This document shows positions 36,701 to 44,791 of a stretch of DNA of 64,000 nt, piece after piece. The DNA comes from an uncultured Aquimarina sp. Its GTDB lineage: Bacteria; Bacteroidota; Bacteroidia; Flavobacteriales; Flavobacteriaceae. Position numbers and translations under genes: made by a program. The stretch lies in contig NZ_CANLYD010000011.1 of the NCBI RefSeq assembly GCF_947495315.1, forward strand, positions 164,533-228,532. The letters are read 5' to 3'. The notes beneath the pieces were generated by a model. That model searched no databases and was not told the origin of the DNA. It saw only the letters and a program-made list of their open reading frames with translations. Positions within the stretch are counted from its first letter, which is position 1. Each line of letters begins with the position of its first letter.

Positions 36701-39700
36701 AACTTTTTATGAATTCATATGTAGAATTTTCAAGTTCTGATAAAATGTTGTGGAGATGGGTAGCTCTGGTTCCGGCTCTTAATAAACTAATCCTTTGAGG
36801 AATTGTAAAAGAAGAATTATCTTTTATATAATCATTATAATATTGTCGAATTACCTTGGATTCTTGTTGACTACAATAAACGAGAATAGAAGATGAAACA
36901 CTTGCAATCTCGCTTGGAAGCATATCATTAGATCTATATCTATTAGCAAATGCATTTTTTGAGTCCTTATTAGTTTGATCTGCCTTTTTTGTTAGGCTAT
37001 TGATGTTATCTGAGATAGCCTGTGCTCTCAATAAGAACCATGGAAACAAACCACCTATTACTTCTTTAAACTCTTTGATTTCATCTGTGTAATTTCTTTT
37101 TTTGGCATCAAATCTGTAGACTTTAGGAATAAGATCGTCTAGGTTGAGTACTGAATCTTCTGAAATAATTTTCCTAATGGAAAGGCCTTTGAGAAAAACA
37201 ATTCTCTCCTTGGAATCAAATCTTGAGCTAATGCCCTGAGATGCTTGGTTTGGAACATAATAATCAAGGGCTTTCAGAATTCCTGTAGTATCCAAGTTTC
37301 GATGTAAACACACTTCCAAAAAAGCTACAATGGATTGGGTTATAGTGTCCTGAAATAAATCTCTTGATTTTTTAATACGTGATTTAGGGTTCGATAATAA
37401 TTTCAAGCACTTTTCAATATCACCAGCTTCAGCAAATCGACCGACTTCCATTAATTCGCTCACAATTGCAACAACGTGAAATTTATTCCCTTGTGCCTTC
37501 TTAAGAATTTTATTTATTTCATTAAACTTTCCAGCATCAACCAGTCGACTAGCAAGTTCCTTAACCACTCGAAATATAAACTTCTTAGGCTTTAGGCTAT
37601 TAAGAAATTTCAAGCATGATTCTGCCCCGTTTAGGTTTAGGTGAACAATTGCTATTTCTAGAATATCATCAAAGCTCGCACCTTGTCTTTGATTATAATC
37701 CTCTTTATTCTCTATGTTGTCAAAATATATGTTCAACCAATTTAAAGCAGACCTCAAATAGCCGCTAGCTTCTCCTTTATATTCATCAATTTCGCTAAGT
37801 AAAGATGCTGCGTACATATTTTCAGAACCTTCCCATTCACTTTTTAAAAGTCCTTTAAATGCAATTTCCTGAACCTTTAAATTATCTTGTAACTTTGGAA
37901 GCAGATCAAGGTTATTCTGAAAAAGGTTTTGTTGTCTTTGATCTCCAGCAACTTCTTCTCCGGCTCTTAAGGCAAGTTTGATAGCATCCTTGTATTTTTC
38001 AGATCTAAGTGCGGCCTTAAATGCGAACTGCAGACGATAAACAAGCACGTTTCTAGTATCTATAGGATTGTTTAATGGTAACAACTCATCAGATAAAGCA
38101 ATACTTATTAGCTTATTATATTGGCCAGCCTGAAGATAGAGTTGGGGAAGTATTTCCGCTACATAGGTAAGCTCAAGAGCAAGTGGCTCTAAAACTTTGA
38201 TATAATTTTTGAAATCCTCTTTAGTACCTAAATAAGTGTTTCGAAACCAAGTCTCGGTAGGTTCATCTCTAAATTGAACAGATGAATCAAGCAACCATAG
38301 CGATCGACCTATATCTGCGACAAAACTTCTTACGTCTTCTGTTTTCACTTGAGAAGCTTGTGATAAAACTTGGATTGGAATAGTTGGAGGTAAGCTTGCT
38401 AGTCCCGTACATATTTTGACCACATTAGTTTGATAATCTTGAGGGAATGTATCTTTTATTTTTTGAACCGCAATATTTAATTGTTGTTCAATTTGCTTTT
38501 CCACAGTGGTGCCAGATGGTCCAAGGTGAGTTAATAATTCATTTACAGATGAATGACCTATTGCTATTGAGTTCATCTGTACCCTTGGATTTCCACTCGT
38601 TAAGCGATGAAATTCAAGTGCTTGGATCTCATTAATTGATGGGAACCATTTTTTAAGATTCTCATAAGTTTCTTCTTTGGAAAATGGTAAAAGATTCAAT
38701 TGAAGAACAGAGCCTGGTGGTTTTAACAAATGAGTACGCTCAGGCCTGCACAATAATACTAATTTACAATCATCAGGAAATTTCTCTCTTAACAACTCAT
38801 TTGCAAAGCATGAATCACCAAATTCTTGAGCAGCCATTTCCGCATTATCAGCAGCATCAATTAAAATAACCAACTTTGCAGAATTTATGACTTTCTTTAA
38901 TGACGTAATTGATGACTTAATTCTACTTAAAAAGCCATACATGATATCACTTTCTTTAGTGGTATTCTGTACCAGCATCCTTTCACAATATCCAACAGAA
39001 GCCAACTCGTTGACTATTTGAACAAGTGCATCTCTATGTCTATGTCTAGATCCGCTTCTACTGCGATATTTACCAGAACCAAAACAATCATAAGATATTC
39101 CCAACGAACCTTCAGGTAACGCACCTAGTACATATTGACTAAAAACGGATTTTCCAATACCACCCTCAGCTTGAATTATTAGAGGATGATTTGCTGTTGT
39201 AATTGTATATAATAGACTCTGATATTGATCTCTGATGGTTATATTATCCGTTTTCTCAAAGAGTGGAGGTGCAGGGAATAATTGTTTGTCAGAAGTGACT
39301 CCGAAAGGTCTTAGAATGTCTTCCTTTATGATGTTCCCATTAGAATTAGGTAAAACTTTTTCTTGTACTAATGAAACTATGCTATCAACCTGAGCTGAAT
39401 CAATCGAACCAGGTTGAAGTCTGGCCATCTCAACTCTGAGGTCTTCTTTCTGAACGTTATAGTCTCCTTCGCTATCTTCTAAACTCAATAAATTACAAAA
39501 CTGAATTAGTTCTTTATCATTAAGCTCGGTGTATTTCTTTAAGGTATCGCTAAATCTCTTTTTTACCTTACTTCCGTTGACAATGGCGGCTAGGTTATAC
39601 TTAAAGGTTTCATCTATCTTGCGATTTGTAATTACTGTGAAGGAAACTCCATTTAGGGTTTTTTCTTTCTTATGTTGTTTGTATCGCTTGGAAAAGCCAA

Positions 39701-39995
39701 TAATTGTATCTTTCAACTTGCTCAAGGTGAAAGGTTTGTCATACTGTACTGTGGTATGTTTTAGTTGAAAGTATTCAATTCTTTTTTTAGAGTGAGTACT
39801 ATTGTAATATTCAGAAACATCGATAACATATTCCCCTGCTTTTTTCCTTTCCTTTGATCCTTCAATAACAATCGATTCTAAATTTGAAGTAGGCTGTATC
39901 AATCTCAAGCACCGTCTGGCGGCCCACCGATAGTGGAATACATCACCTGCCCGAGAATATGACACTAAGTCATTTGATTGAGAATCTAATTTCAT
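33720..39995 (-). CDS. Nuclease-STAND NTPase, AVAST type III Avs3a-like
   Basis: A 2091-residue antiviral-type sensor. Residues 1-170 form a PD-(D/E)xK nuclease of the Cap4/DUF4297 kind, with E45, D59 and the QLK triad residue K79. The STAND NTPase has Walker A AEGGIGKS (276-283) and Walker B LVILIDAAD (375-383). A long helical-repeat C-terminal half (from about residue 560) probably acts as the sensor. In AVAST type III the sensor binds the large terminase subunit of phages, tetramerises and cuts DNA. Length and layout fit that family; the ligand here is inferred. Confidence 0.65.
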   Translation of the reverse strand: MKLDSQSNDLVSYSRAGDVFHYRWAARRCLRLIQPTSNLESIVIEGSKERKKAGEYVIDVSEYYNSTHSKKRIEYFQLKHTTVQYDKPFTLSKLKDTIIGFSKRYKQHKKEKTLNGVSFTVITNRKIDETFKYNLAAIVNGSKVKKRFSDTLKKYTELNDKELIQFCNLLSLEDSEGDYNVQKEDLRVEMARLQPGSIDSAQVDSIVSLVQEKVLPNSNGNIIKEDILRPFGVTSDKQLFPAPPLFEKTDNITIRDQYQSLLYTITTANHPLIIQAEGGIGKSVFSQYVLGALPEGSLGISYDCFGSGKYRSRSGSRHRHRDALVQIVNELASVGYCERMLVQNTTKESDIMYGFLSRIKSSITSLKKVINSAKLVILIDAADNAEMAAQEFGDSCFANELLREKFPDDCKLVLLCRPERTHLLKPPGSVLQLNLLPFSKEETYENLKKWFPSINEIQALEFHRLTSGNPRVQMNSIAIGHSSVNELLTHLGPSGTTVEKQIEQQLNIAVQKIKDTFPQDYQTNVVKICTGLASLPPTIPIQVLSQASQVKTEDVRSFVADIGRSLWLLDSSVQFRDEPTETWFRNTYLGTKEDFKNYIKVLEPLALELTYVAEILPQLYLQAGQYNKLISIALSDELLPLNNPIDTRNVLVYRLQFAFKAALRSEKYKDAIKLALRAGEEVAGDQRQQNLFQNNLDLLPKLQDNLKVQEIAFKGLLKSEWEGSENMYAASLLSEIDEYKGEASGYLRSALNWLNIYFDNIENKEDYNQRQGASFDDILEIAIVHLNLNGAESCLKFLNSLKPKKFIFRVVKELASRLVDAGKFNEINKILKKAQGNKFHVVAIVSELMEVGRFAEAGDIEKCLKLLSNPKSRIKKSRDLFQDTITQSIVAFLEVCLHRNLDTTGILKALDYYVPNQASQGISSRFDSKERIVFLKGLSIRKIISEDSVLNLDDLIPKVYRFDAKKRNYTDEIKEFKEVIGGLFPWFLLRAQAISDNINSLTKKADQTNKDSKNAFANRYRSNDMLPSEIASVSSSILVYCSQQESKVIRQYYNDYIKDNSSFTIPQRISLLRAGTRATHLHNILSELENSTYEFIKSLRNAGPEEIANEYISLARAVLFGSKDDAAVYFEDAIDIVSKFGDEIVQRWDAVATLGERSATNSSDELAYRFIRCAELVGEYVYREKHWDRSGAMVTCTKMSVQIGLSALSRWRDREIGRFEYQLESMLDYLVRSKSINSTEGWSLARFLSDHDLNDFLSTCLANEPSKELRSSILNDAHELLSKEGASFSYLIQMKSIADKYSICINELNNTIDFYKSNTEKQEEPQEKRHKKFDTKSDTKIWERVFKDIDVLTSEGLIMLIHRFSSESDEKDYDHYNRLIALFKEILNRIEANEIYDFIDLLFKYEKLSYYQFEQALRSIPNDWKNKVSFKKKWPGIIKRFGCKYSHELVNVYSFRSVIRELNIDESLAKDLRMGIFQGLSKGQEITDSITLFGFVGHASTFVNQSDACDLTDYALSRFELHIKDDFGDGPWNEWLQASNNIGRNISGFIWSALGSPRSETRWRACHVVKKMADFNCINTVRFLIEWLECHEVGAFGSKQFAFYELHARQYLLIALSRVSIDHPNLLIGHKEIFFKYTQLEPHILIQKFSAQIALNIETAIPGTYGNMKISLLKGIGKSKLETKKEKYGYQQNSYLHDKGSVDTTLNYSFGWDFDRYWFEPLGEVFGVPGKQVQDLCANVIVKEWKTKIKSGYNNDPRVSLWNRSRDRETWHDHGKYPKTDNWDFYLSYHSMLVTAARLVENMPVIISRDYLDEDSWHYWLSRHMLTRGDAKWLADCRDQLPLERPVWISDEKTKNWRTEIKDQDFLKSIIVSRHKKNWFVIKGSWTERHNSNYETYSISSALVSKKTSEALMRALGTSRDCHDYKLPDYEESRVEIDSDMFKLQGWIFNPDTSKGLDEFDPYSGNISYPMFSIGGTFSKELNLSSDSEGKAWYFNDGQLAMKCNAWSSNLEGYDEEPDQSGMRLSASLNLLKKLCKVYDCHLIINVNISRDIEYKYRTDEDKYEYLTHHKIFLFTEDGRLKSTTENYKLR

Positions 39996-40018
39996 TATCG
40001 TTTTATCTAAATTTTAGA

Positions 40019-40144
40019 TTAACTTATAACTTGATCAATATATACTTTTAGCTTTTTTATTTCATTTTTTAGTACCCAAATATCAGATTCTAAGTGTTCG
40101 ATTCTATTTATTGCATCGTCATATTTTTCTTCTAGATCATCCAT
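40019..40144 (-). CDS. Coiled-coil microprotein, 41 residues
   Basis: A short frame from ATG at 40144 to TAA at 40019 sits between trlF-like and avs3a-like genes on the same strand, ending 24 bases before the avs3a-like start. The sequence (MDDLEEKYDDAINRIEHLES, then a lysine-rich helix) has heptad spacing of I/L residues, predicting one amphipathic coiled coil. No family is recognised. It may be a leader or small regulator. Confidence 0.5.
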   Translation of the reverse strand: MDDLEEKYDDAINRIEHLESDIWVLKNEIKKLKVYIDQVIS

Positions 40145-40286
40145 TGTTTTTTAATTTTATTATCGGCTTAGTGAATTTTGGTTTGTTTTATATTTCCAAT
40201 CTCCTATTTTAGATATTTTTGACCAAGAGATTTTTAAGCAAATCAATAGGTTTTTATGGAATCGATTTAAAAACCTACAATTATTT

Positions 40287-43200
40287 TCAATTTGAAACAC
40301 GCCGCTTTAAGTATTTAATTTTACGCTTATCAAATGCAGGCATTGTTCCTTCTAAAATATCAACGATCTCCTTGTTAATTGATTCATTCTCAATGCCTCC
40401 TGCGTTTAAAGAGAATTTATGATTATTTTTTTTATCGATATCAACATGAATTATTTGCTCGGCATCTGCTACTACTGCTAAATTAGGATTATGTGTAACA
40501 ATTATTAATTGTCGATGCTTCTTGGCTTGTTTAATAAAAGGGACAAGGATTTCAAAAACACTTTGATTATCAAGATTATCTTCTGGTTGATCTATAATTA
40601 ATGGTTTTTCATCATTATCTAAAAGCAAATAAAACACAATCAATGCAGCGCCTCTTTCACCTGGGGAAAGCTGTTGAATATCTTTACCAGCAAATTTTAA
40701 TGCGTACTTTTCGTTTAAAAACTCTAATCCATAAACATAATCGAATAAATCTTCTAATGATTTGACAGAACGGATTTGACTAAAAGGGTTTTGTTTTTGA
40801 TCTTCTGAATATTCTAAACTAGCAGTAATCTCATCTATCTTAGACAAGATACTATCTTTATCATTAGGATCTAAATCATTAGTAAAGTCTTTAAAACGTC
40901 TATTTGCTTGATCTACTCCATAAAAATACCCCGTTTTCCCCTTATCAATGTAATCTAAGAAATTTGTCATTAACCCTTTTATCTGAAACGAAGCTTCTAA
41001 TGATATTTTATATCCTTGTATTTTCTCAGAATTTTCATCTAATAAGTCATCTATATTTTTCTTCAAAAACGAATATATATCTACAATTTCCTTTTTCTTA
41101 TCGTATATTTTTGAGGTGATTTGTTTTCTAATATTTTTATATTCTATTAGTTTTTCAGTCAGGACTTCGGCAATATTTTTTATTTCTTGCTCATAATATT
41201 TTAATGTTCCTGCACGTGGATTTTCATCCTCCCCCTCAATTATTTTCTTCCTTAACTCCCAATCTTTTAATGAAGCGTTATATTGCTCAATAAGTTTTTG
41301 TTTCTCGTCTAGGGAGTTAGAAATGAGTTCATAATTCTCCTGTATTTTCTCAATTTTTAACCACAAAAGGCTTTCGACTGTTTCAAACAAATCTGAATGT
41401 TCTTGGGTATATTCAATTTTTCCAAGTTCTAACTGAAGTTTTAACTTTTCTTTTTCTAATGAAGATATTTTTTGCTCAATGGGTACTAAATTGATTATTG
41501 GGTTTGGGAAAATACTATCTATGTTAAGAGTATACTTCTCCAAAAATTCAGTTTCATTTTGTCTAAATGACTCAATTCGATCCTGTTCCTCTTCAAACCT
41601 AAATCTAATCTGCTTAAGTTCGATTAAATTACTATTTAAAATTTCAAGCCTATCAAGATGTTGAGATTCAACCTCTCTCGCTTCTTGTAACTTTTTTTCT
41701 TCTTCTTTTAGCTTTTTATAATTTTCATCACTTTCACCACGCTCCGTATCTTCATCACCTTTTTCATCGTCTTTATTTTCTTCAGAAAACGGATTAACTG
41801 GTTTGCTTGTTATATGGCTATCTAAATCTTCCTTTAAATTTTTAATTTTACTTTCAATACTCTCTTTATGTTCGACTGTGTCTCTTTTAAGTAAATTGAC
41901 TATATCGTAATTAATATCGTTAAGCTCACCCCTAAGTGTTTCAATTGATGATTCACAATTTGTCTTCACCTCTTCAATAAAATCTTCAAATGAATCTTTT
42001 CCTAAACGATCTGTCTCATCAATATGCTTAAAAACAACCTGATTTAATTCCTTTATGAAATTTTCATTATCATCAATTTCATTACACAAATCTTCAAAAT
42101 AACTCTGCGGTAAATATTTAACTTTTTCTTCAGCATTTTGATCTATATGTTCGTGTAAATACTTCTCTTCCGAATTATCACTTTGCCAAGTCAATTTTGC
42201 TTTAAAATTGCTTGCTAATCCATTCTTCCTGAATTTTCTATTCTTAACATCTAAAAAAGAAAAATAGTCTTCATTATGTGAATTTCCAAGTAATCCTACT
42301 ATATCTGTAATAGCACTTTTTCCCTTTCCTTTGTTACCAATTATAGCTGTCAATTCATTGCTAGGATATACTACCTGATCACGAAACCAGATGCCTTGAC
42401 TTTCATCATAACCCTCAGCCTGACTAATCTCTATTTTAGAAATATATTTTGTTTTGTTTTTTTGAACCCTATCCAAAACTTCAGGCTTTGCTCCAATAAA
42501 CAATCTCTCTTCTGGCTCATAAGTAAGATATTTAAGCCCTTCCCAAGATGGCTCAATCTTTATCCAAGTTATCTGTGAGAACTCGCATAGCTGTCCTTTA
42601 TCATCCTTTTTAGAAAATTCTTTACCTAACTTGTTATCAAGATCATCGAAGGAATGGGCATCACAGCCACTTAATACTGGACAAGGTTTAGATATCTCAC
42701 GGATGCCATCGGAATTTTGCTCATATCTATCATCTTTTAAAAACCATTCAACATTTTGCGAACCTCCAAAAAAGCCATCGCAAATTTTATCGATCTCATC
42801 TGAAATATTCATCTTTCTTGCAGATTTATTGTCTGCTCTTAAACCTTGGTTATTTGAAGCAGCGAAAATCAAATAAGGTTCATCATTACCAAAAACTTTT
42901 TTTAAAGCAGGTTTCAAATCTGAATATTTTATTGCAGCTTTTTTAAAATCATCAGATGACTGTAACTTATCGCAACTTACAACTGACCCATTATTAGTTA
43001 TGTTAGTATCTAACCTTGAAAGAAATTCATTTAATTTTTTTTCGCTTATGCTATCTTCATTTGAAAAAATTACATGGAGATTAACTTCTTCAGCACTTCT
43101 ATTAACAGATACGTCTAAACGGAACTCTATGTTTGGAAAGAATATCTTTTTTGATTCAGGAAATTTGTTGTAAAAAAGCCTAATAAGTTTGAAATAATTA

Positions 43201-43388
43201 TCAAAGCAGAAATAATCCGTTATACCAAAAACGGTAACGTCTGAATGCTCAATCTTTACACAGTATTCATCCCATTTGTCTCTACCTTCAGGCAATTCAA
43301 AACCTTTAGGATTTAACTTCGTGTCTGGTGTATGCAAATGAAGATCACATTTGATCCATTCCGAACCTCTTTTATATTCATTACTCAT
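40287..43388 (-). CDS. TrlF-type PHP-domain and SMC-like ATPase
   Basis: This 1033-residue protein fuses an N-terminal PHP phosphoesterase domain to an ABC/SMC-like ATPase. PHP motifs are CDLHLHTPD (H17, H19), VFGITDYF and GCDAHSFDD (H245), all expected metal ligands. Walker A is GNKGKGKS (351-358). A long coiled coil (about 450-830) follows, then the ABC signature LSPGERGAA, Walker B LIIDQPEDNLD and the H-loop VTHNPNLAV. TrlF-type genes occur in mobile elements and defence islands; the PHP domain may cleave nucleic acid. Activity is not known. Confidence 0.8.
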   Translation of the reverse strand: MSNEYKRGSEWIKCDLHLHTPDTKLNPKGFELPEGRDKWDEYCVKIEHSDVTVFGITDYFCFDNYFKLIRLFYNKFPESKKIFFPNIEFRLDVSVNRSAEEVNLHVIFSNEDSISEKKLNEFLSRLDTNITNNGSVVSCDKLQSSDDFKKAAIKYSDLKPALKKVFGNDEPYLIFAASNNQGLRADNKSARKMNISDEIDKICDGFFGGSQNVEWFLKDDRYEQNSDGIREISKPCPVLSGCDAHSFDDLDNKLGKEFSKKDDKGQLCEFSQITWIKIEPSWEGLKYLTYEPEERLFIGAKPEVLDRVQKNKTKYISKIEISQAEGYDESQGIWFRDQVVYPSNELTAIIGNKGKGKSAITDIVGLLGNSHNEDYFSFLDVKNRKFRKNGLASNFKAKLTWQSDNSEEKYLHEHIDQNAEEKVKYLPQSYFEDLCNEIDDNENFIKELNQVVFKHIDETDRLGKDSFEDFIEEVKTNCESSIETLRGELNDINYDIVNLLKRDTVEHKESIESKIKNLKEDLDSHITSKPVNPFSEENKDDEKGDEDTERGESDENYKKLKEEEKKLQEAREVESQHLDRLEILNSNLIELKQIRFRFEEEQDRIESFRQNETEFLEKYTLNIDSIFPNPIINLVPIEQKISSLEKEKLKLQLELGKIEYTQEHSDLFETVESLLWLKIEKIQENYELISNSLDEKQKLIEQYNASLKDWELRKKIIEGEDENPRAGTLKYYEQEIKNIAEVLTEKLIEYKNIRKQITSKIYDKKKEIVDIYSFLKKNIDDLLDENSEKIQGYKISLEASFQIKGLMTNFLDYIDKGKTGYFYGVDQANRRFKDFTNDLDPNDKDSILSKIDEITASLEYSEDQKQNPFSQIRSVKSLEDLFDYVYGLEFLNEKYALKFAGKDIQQLSPGERGAALIVFYLLLDNDEKPLIIDQPEDNLDNQSVFEILVPFIKQAKKHRQLIIVTHNPNLAVVADAEQIIHVDIDKKNNHKFSLNAGGIENESINKEIVDILEGTMPAFDKRKIKYLKRRVSN

Positions 43389-43739
43389 AAAAATATAATT
43401 TCCTCTATTAATGATTCACAATCTTGCCCAGATTTATTCAAATTGTATACAATTAAATATGATTTTTAGTTTTTGTGTTGTAATATCTAAAATTTATTTT
43501 CATGTGAATTACGGTTTTCCACAGAAATCAGTTAATTATTGGTTATTTTTCGCAAACCACCCCATAACTGAAGTTTCATTCAGTTATGGGGTGTGTATGA
43601 ATTTATTATTGTCTCTAAAATAATAAATAAATTCTATTTTACTATTTTTTCCCTCAATTATTTGTATAAATTACACTGTCGTTGTTTTCAAAAACTGTGG
43701 ATCAGCGAATAACAAATGGCTATTGTATTTTTTGTGTTT
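43389..43739. other. Intergenic boundary between the defence block and the virus-like block
   Basis: There are 351 bases with no credible gene. It holds the perfect hairpin at 43558-43593 and an imperfect GAATTTATTATT inverted repeat near 43599-43634. The leftward promoter of the TrlF-like gene must be here. Confidence 0.55.
43558..43593. repeat. Perfect 15-bp inverted repeat with 6-base loop
   Basis: CACCCCATAACTGAA pairs exactly with TTCAGTTATGGGGTG around the loop GTTTCA. Neither side has a T run on its own strand, so it does not look like an ordinary intrinsic terminator, although it could end the leftward transcript. Confidence 0.85.
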
Positions 43740-44057
43740 TCATTTAGATTGATTATAACGATTCCATGTCTTTGTTTCAGGTTCATATTCATACAACAAC
43801 ATTTTTTCCTGAAACCTTTTGGTAGTAAAATGAAAGTGACCATATTTTTGGATTAAGCCAAATAATATTTTCTTGATATAATAATCATCTTTTGACATAT
43901 CAGGAACACCATTAAGCATAAAAATGCCCGTACTCATTTCGGCTCTCCCTTTTTCATTAGAAATCACTAAAACACCTTTCTTTTTTGCTTCAGCATAAAA
44001 AGTATCAAATAATTCTTTATCCAAAATGATATTTTCAGTGACTAAAATCTTTTTCAC
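43740..44057 (-). CDS. Hypothetical protein, last gene of the leftward block
   Basis: This 105-residue soluble protein begins MKKILVTENI, with a ISNEKGRAEMSTGIFMLNG segment and aromatic-rich C-terminus. No family is recognised. It lies downstream of the spanin-like gene across a 71-base gap. It may be regulatory; there is no direct evidence. Confidence 0.6.
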   Translation of the reverse strand: MKKILVTENIILDKELFDTFYAEAKKKGVLVISNEKGRAEMSTGIFMLNGVPDMSKDDYYIKKILFGLIQKYGHFHFTTKRFQEKMLLYEYEPETKTWNRYNQSK

Positions 44058-44128
44058 AACTAGGGTATTTTCCTAGTCAAAAGTACAGAATTTGGAAATT
44101 TTCCTATTTAAAAGTTGTAAACAGAATT

Positions 44129-44791
44129 TTATTTGTTAAAAAGCCTTTTAAACAACCCTTTCTTCCTCTCTAGGACAACTGTAAACAAACTATCCGCTTG
44201 AGATCCATGATTATGAAATTTAATCTCTGCCACTGCTCTTTTTTTACGAAATAGATTCCAGGGAGACTTACCTGGCTTTTTATAGTAGTAGAAAATATCA
44301 AAGTTGTGTGTGATTTTATAATTGGCCATCAGGGTATCTAACTCAGGAACATAAATACCTTCAAAATCTAGGTCCGGATTATGGATTCCAAATTGTTTTG
44401 CAGGAAGAGACTTTAATTCGTTTACTACATAAACCGTATCCCTTCCCTTTGCTTTAAAGTTTCCTTCAGTCGAAGATTTGACTGCAGAGTAGCTGATCAG
44501 ATTTCGTTTCAAATTACCCACTTCTTTTTTAAGCATTTGCTGGAGTTCTTCATTCATAACCAGTTTAGCATTTCTAGCATTGATTTCTGCAATTTGTGCT
44601 CTGGCTCTGCTTTTTCCTTCCTTATCTTTCCACCTTTCTATCTCCTGAAATTGTGTATTTTGGATTTCTTTAAAGTCAGTTACTTTTTGTCGTTCTCTTT
44701 GCCATTGAAAATAAAGAATCCCTAATAAGATGACTAAAGCTATTGGTAGTAACTTCCAGATCGTTTTTATAATATTGAGATAATAAGTCAT
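44129..44791 (-). CDS. Membrane-anchored coiled-coil protein (spanin-like)
   Basis: This 220-residue protein has one N-terminal membrane helix (LLPIALVILLGILYFQW, about 14-30), then a coiled coil (about 32-95) and a C-terminal domain containing DTVYVVNEL. This layout matches proteins found with lysis genes in Bacteroidetes phages and resembles an inner-membrane spanin, but no partner outer-membrane spanin is seen. Its start overlaps the ATPase stop as ATGA. Confidence 0.55.
   Translation of the reverse strand: MTYYLNIIKTIWKLLPIALVILLGILYFQWQRERQKVTDFKEIQNTQFQEIERWKDKEGKSRARAQIAEINARNAKLVMNEELQQMLKKEVGNLKRNLISYSAVKSSTEGNFKAKGRDTVYVVNELKSLPAKQFGIHNPDLDFEGIYVPELDTLMANYKITHNFDIFYYYKKPGKSPWNLFRKKRAVAEIKFHNHGSQADSLFTVVLERKKGLFKRLFNK

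Larger units (their letters stand above)
31302..43388. other. Defence island (AVAST III-like, TrlF-like and CoiA-like genes)
   Basis: The leftward genes TrlF-like, microprotein, Avs3a-like, Avs3b-like, CoiA-like and a small membrane protein lie beside tRNA-Leu. Spacing or overlap of 24 to 142 bases suggests shared transcription. The grouping as a defence island is inferred from the families. Confidence 0.7.

Noticed and set aside
33720..39995. Opposite-strand short frames within the STAND gene
   Set aside because: They lie wholly inside a long coding frame and have no start context or family match.
40247..40277. A 10-bp inverted repeat (TAGGTTTTTA with TAAAAACCTA) after the TrlF-like gene
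   Set aside because: Too AT-rich and without a T run to call a terminator with confidence.
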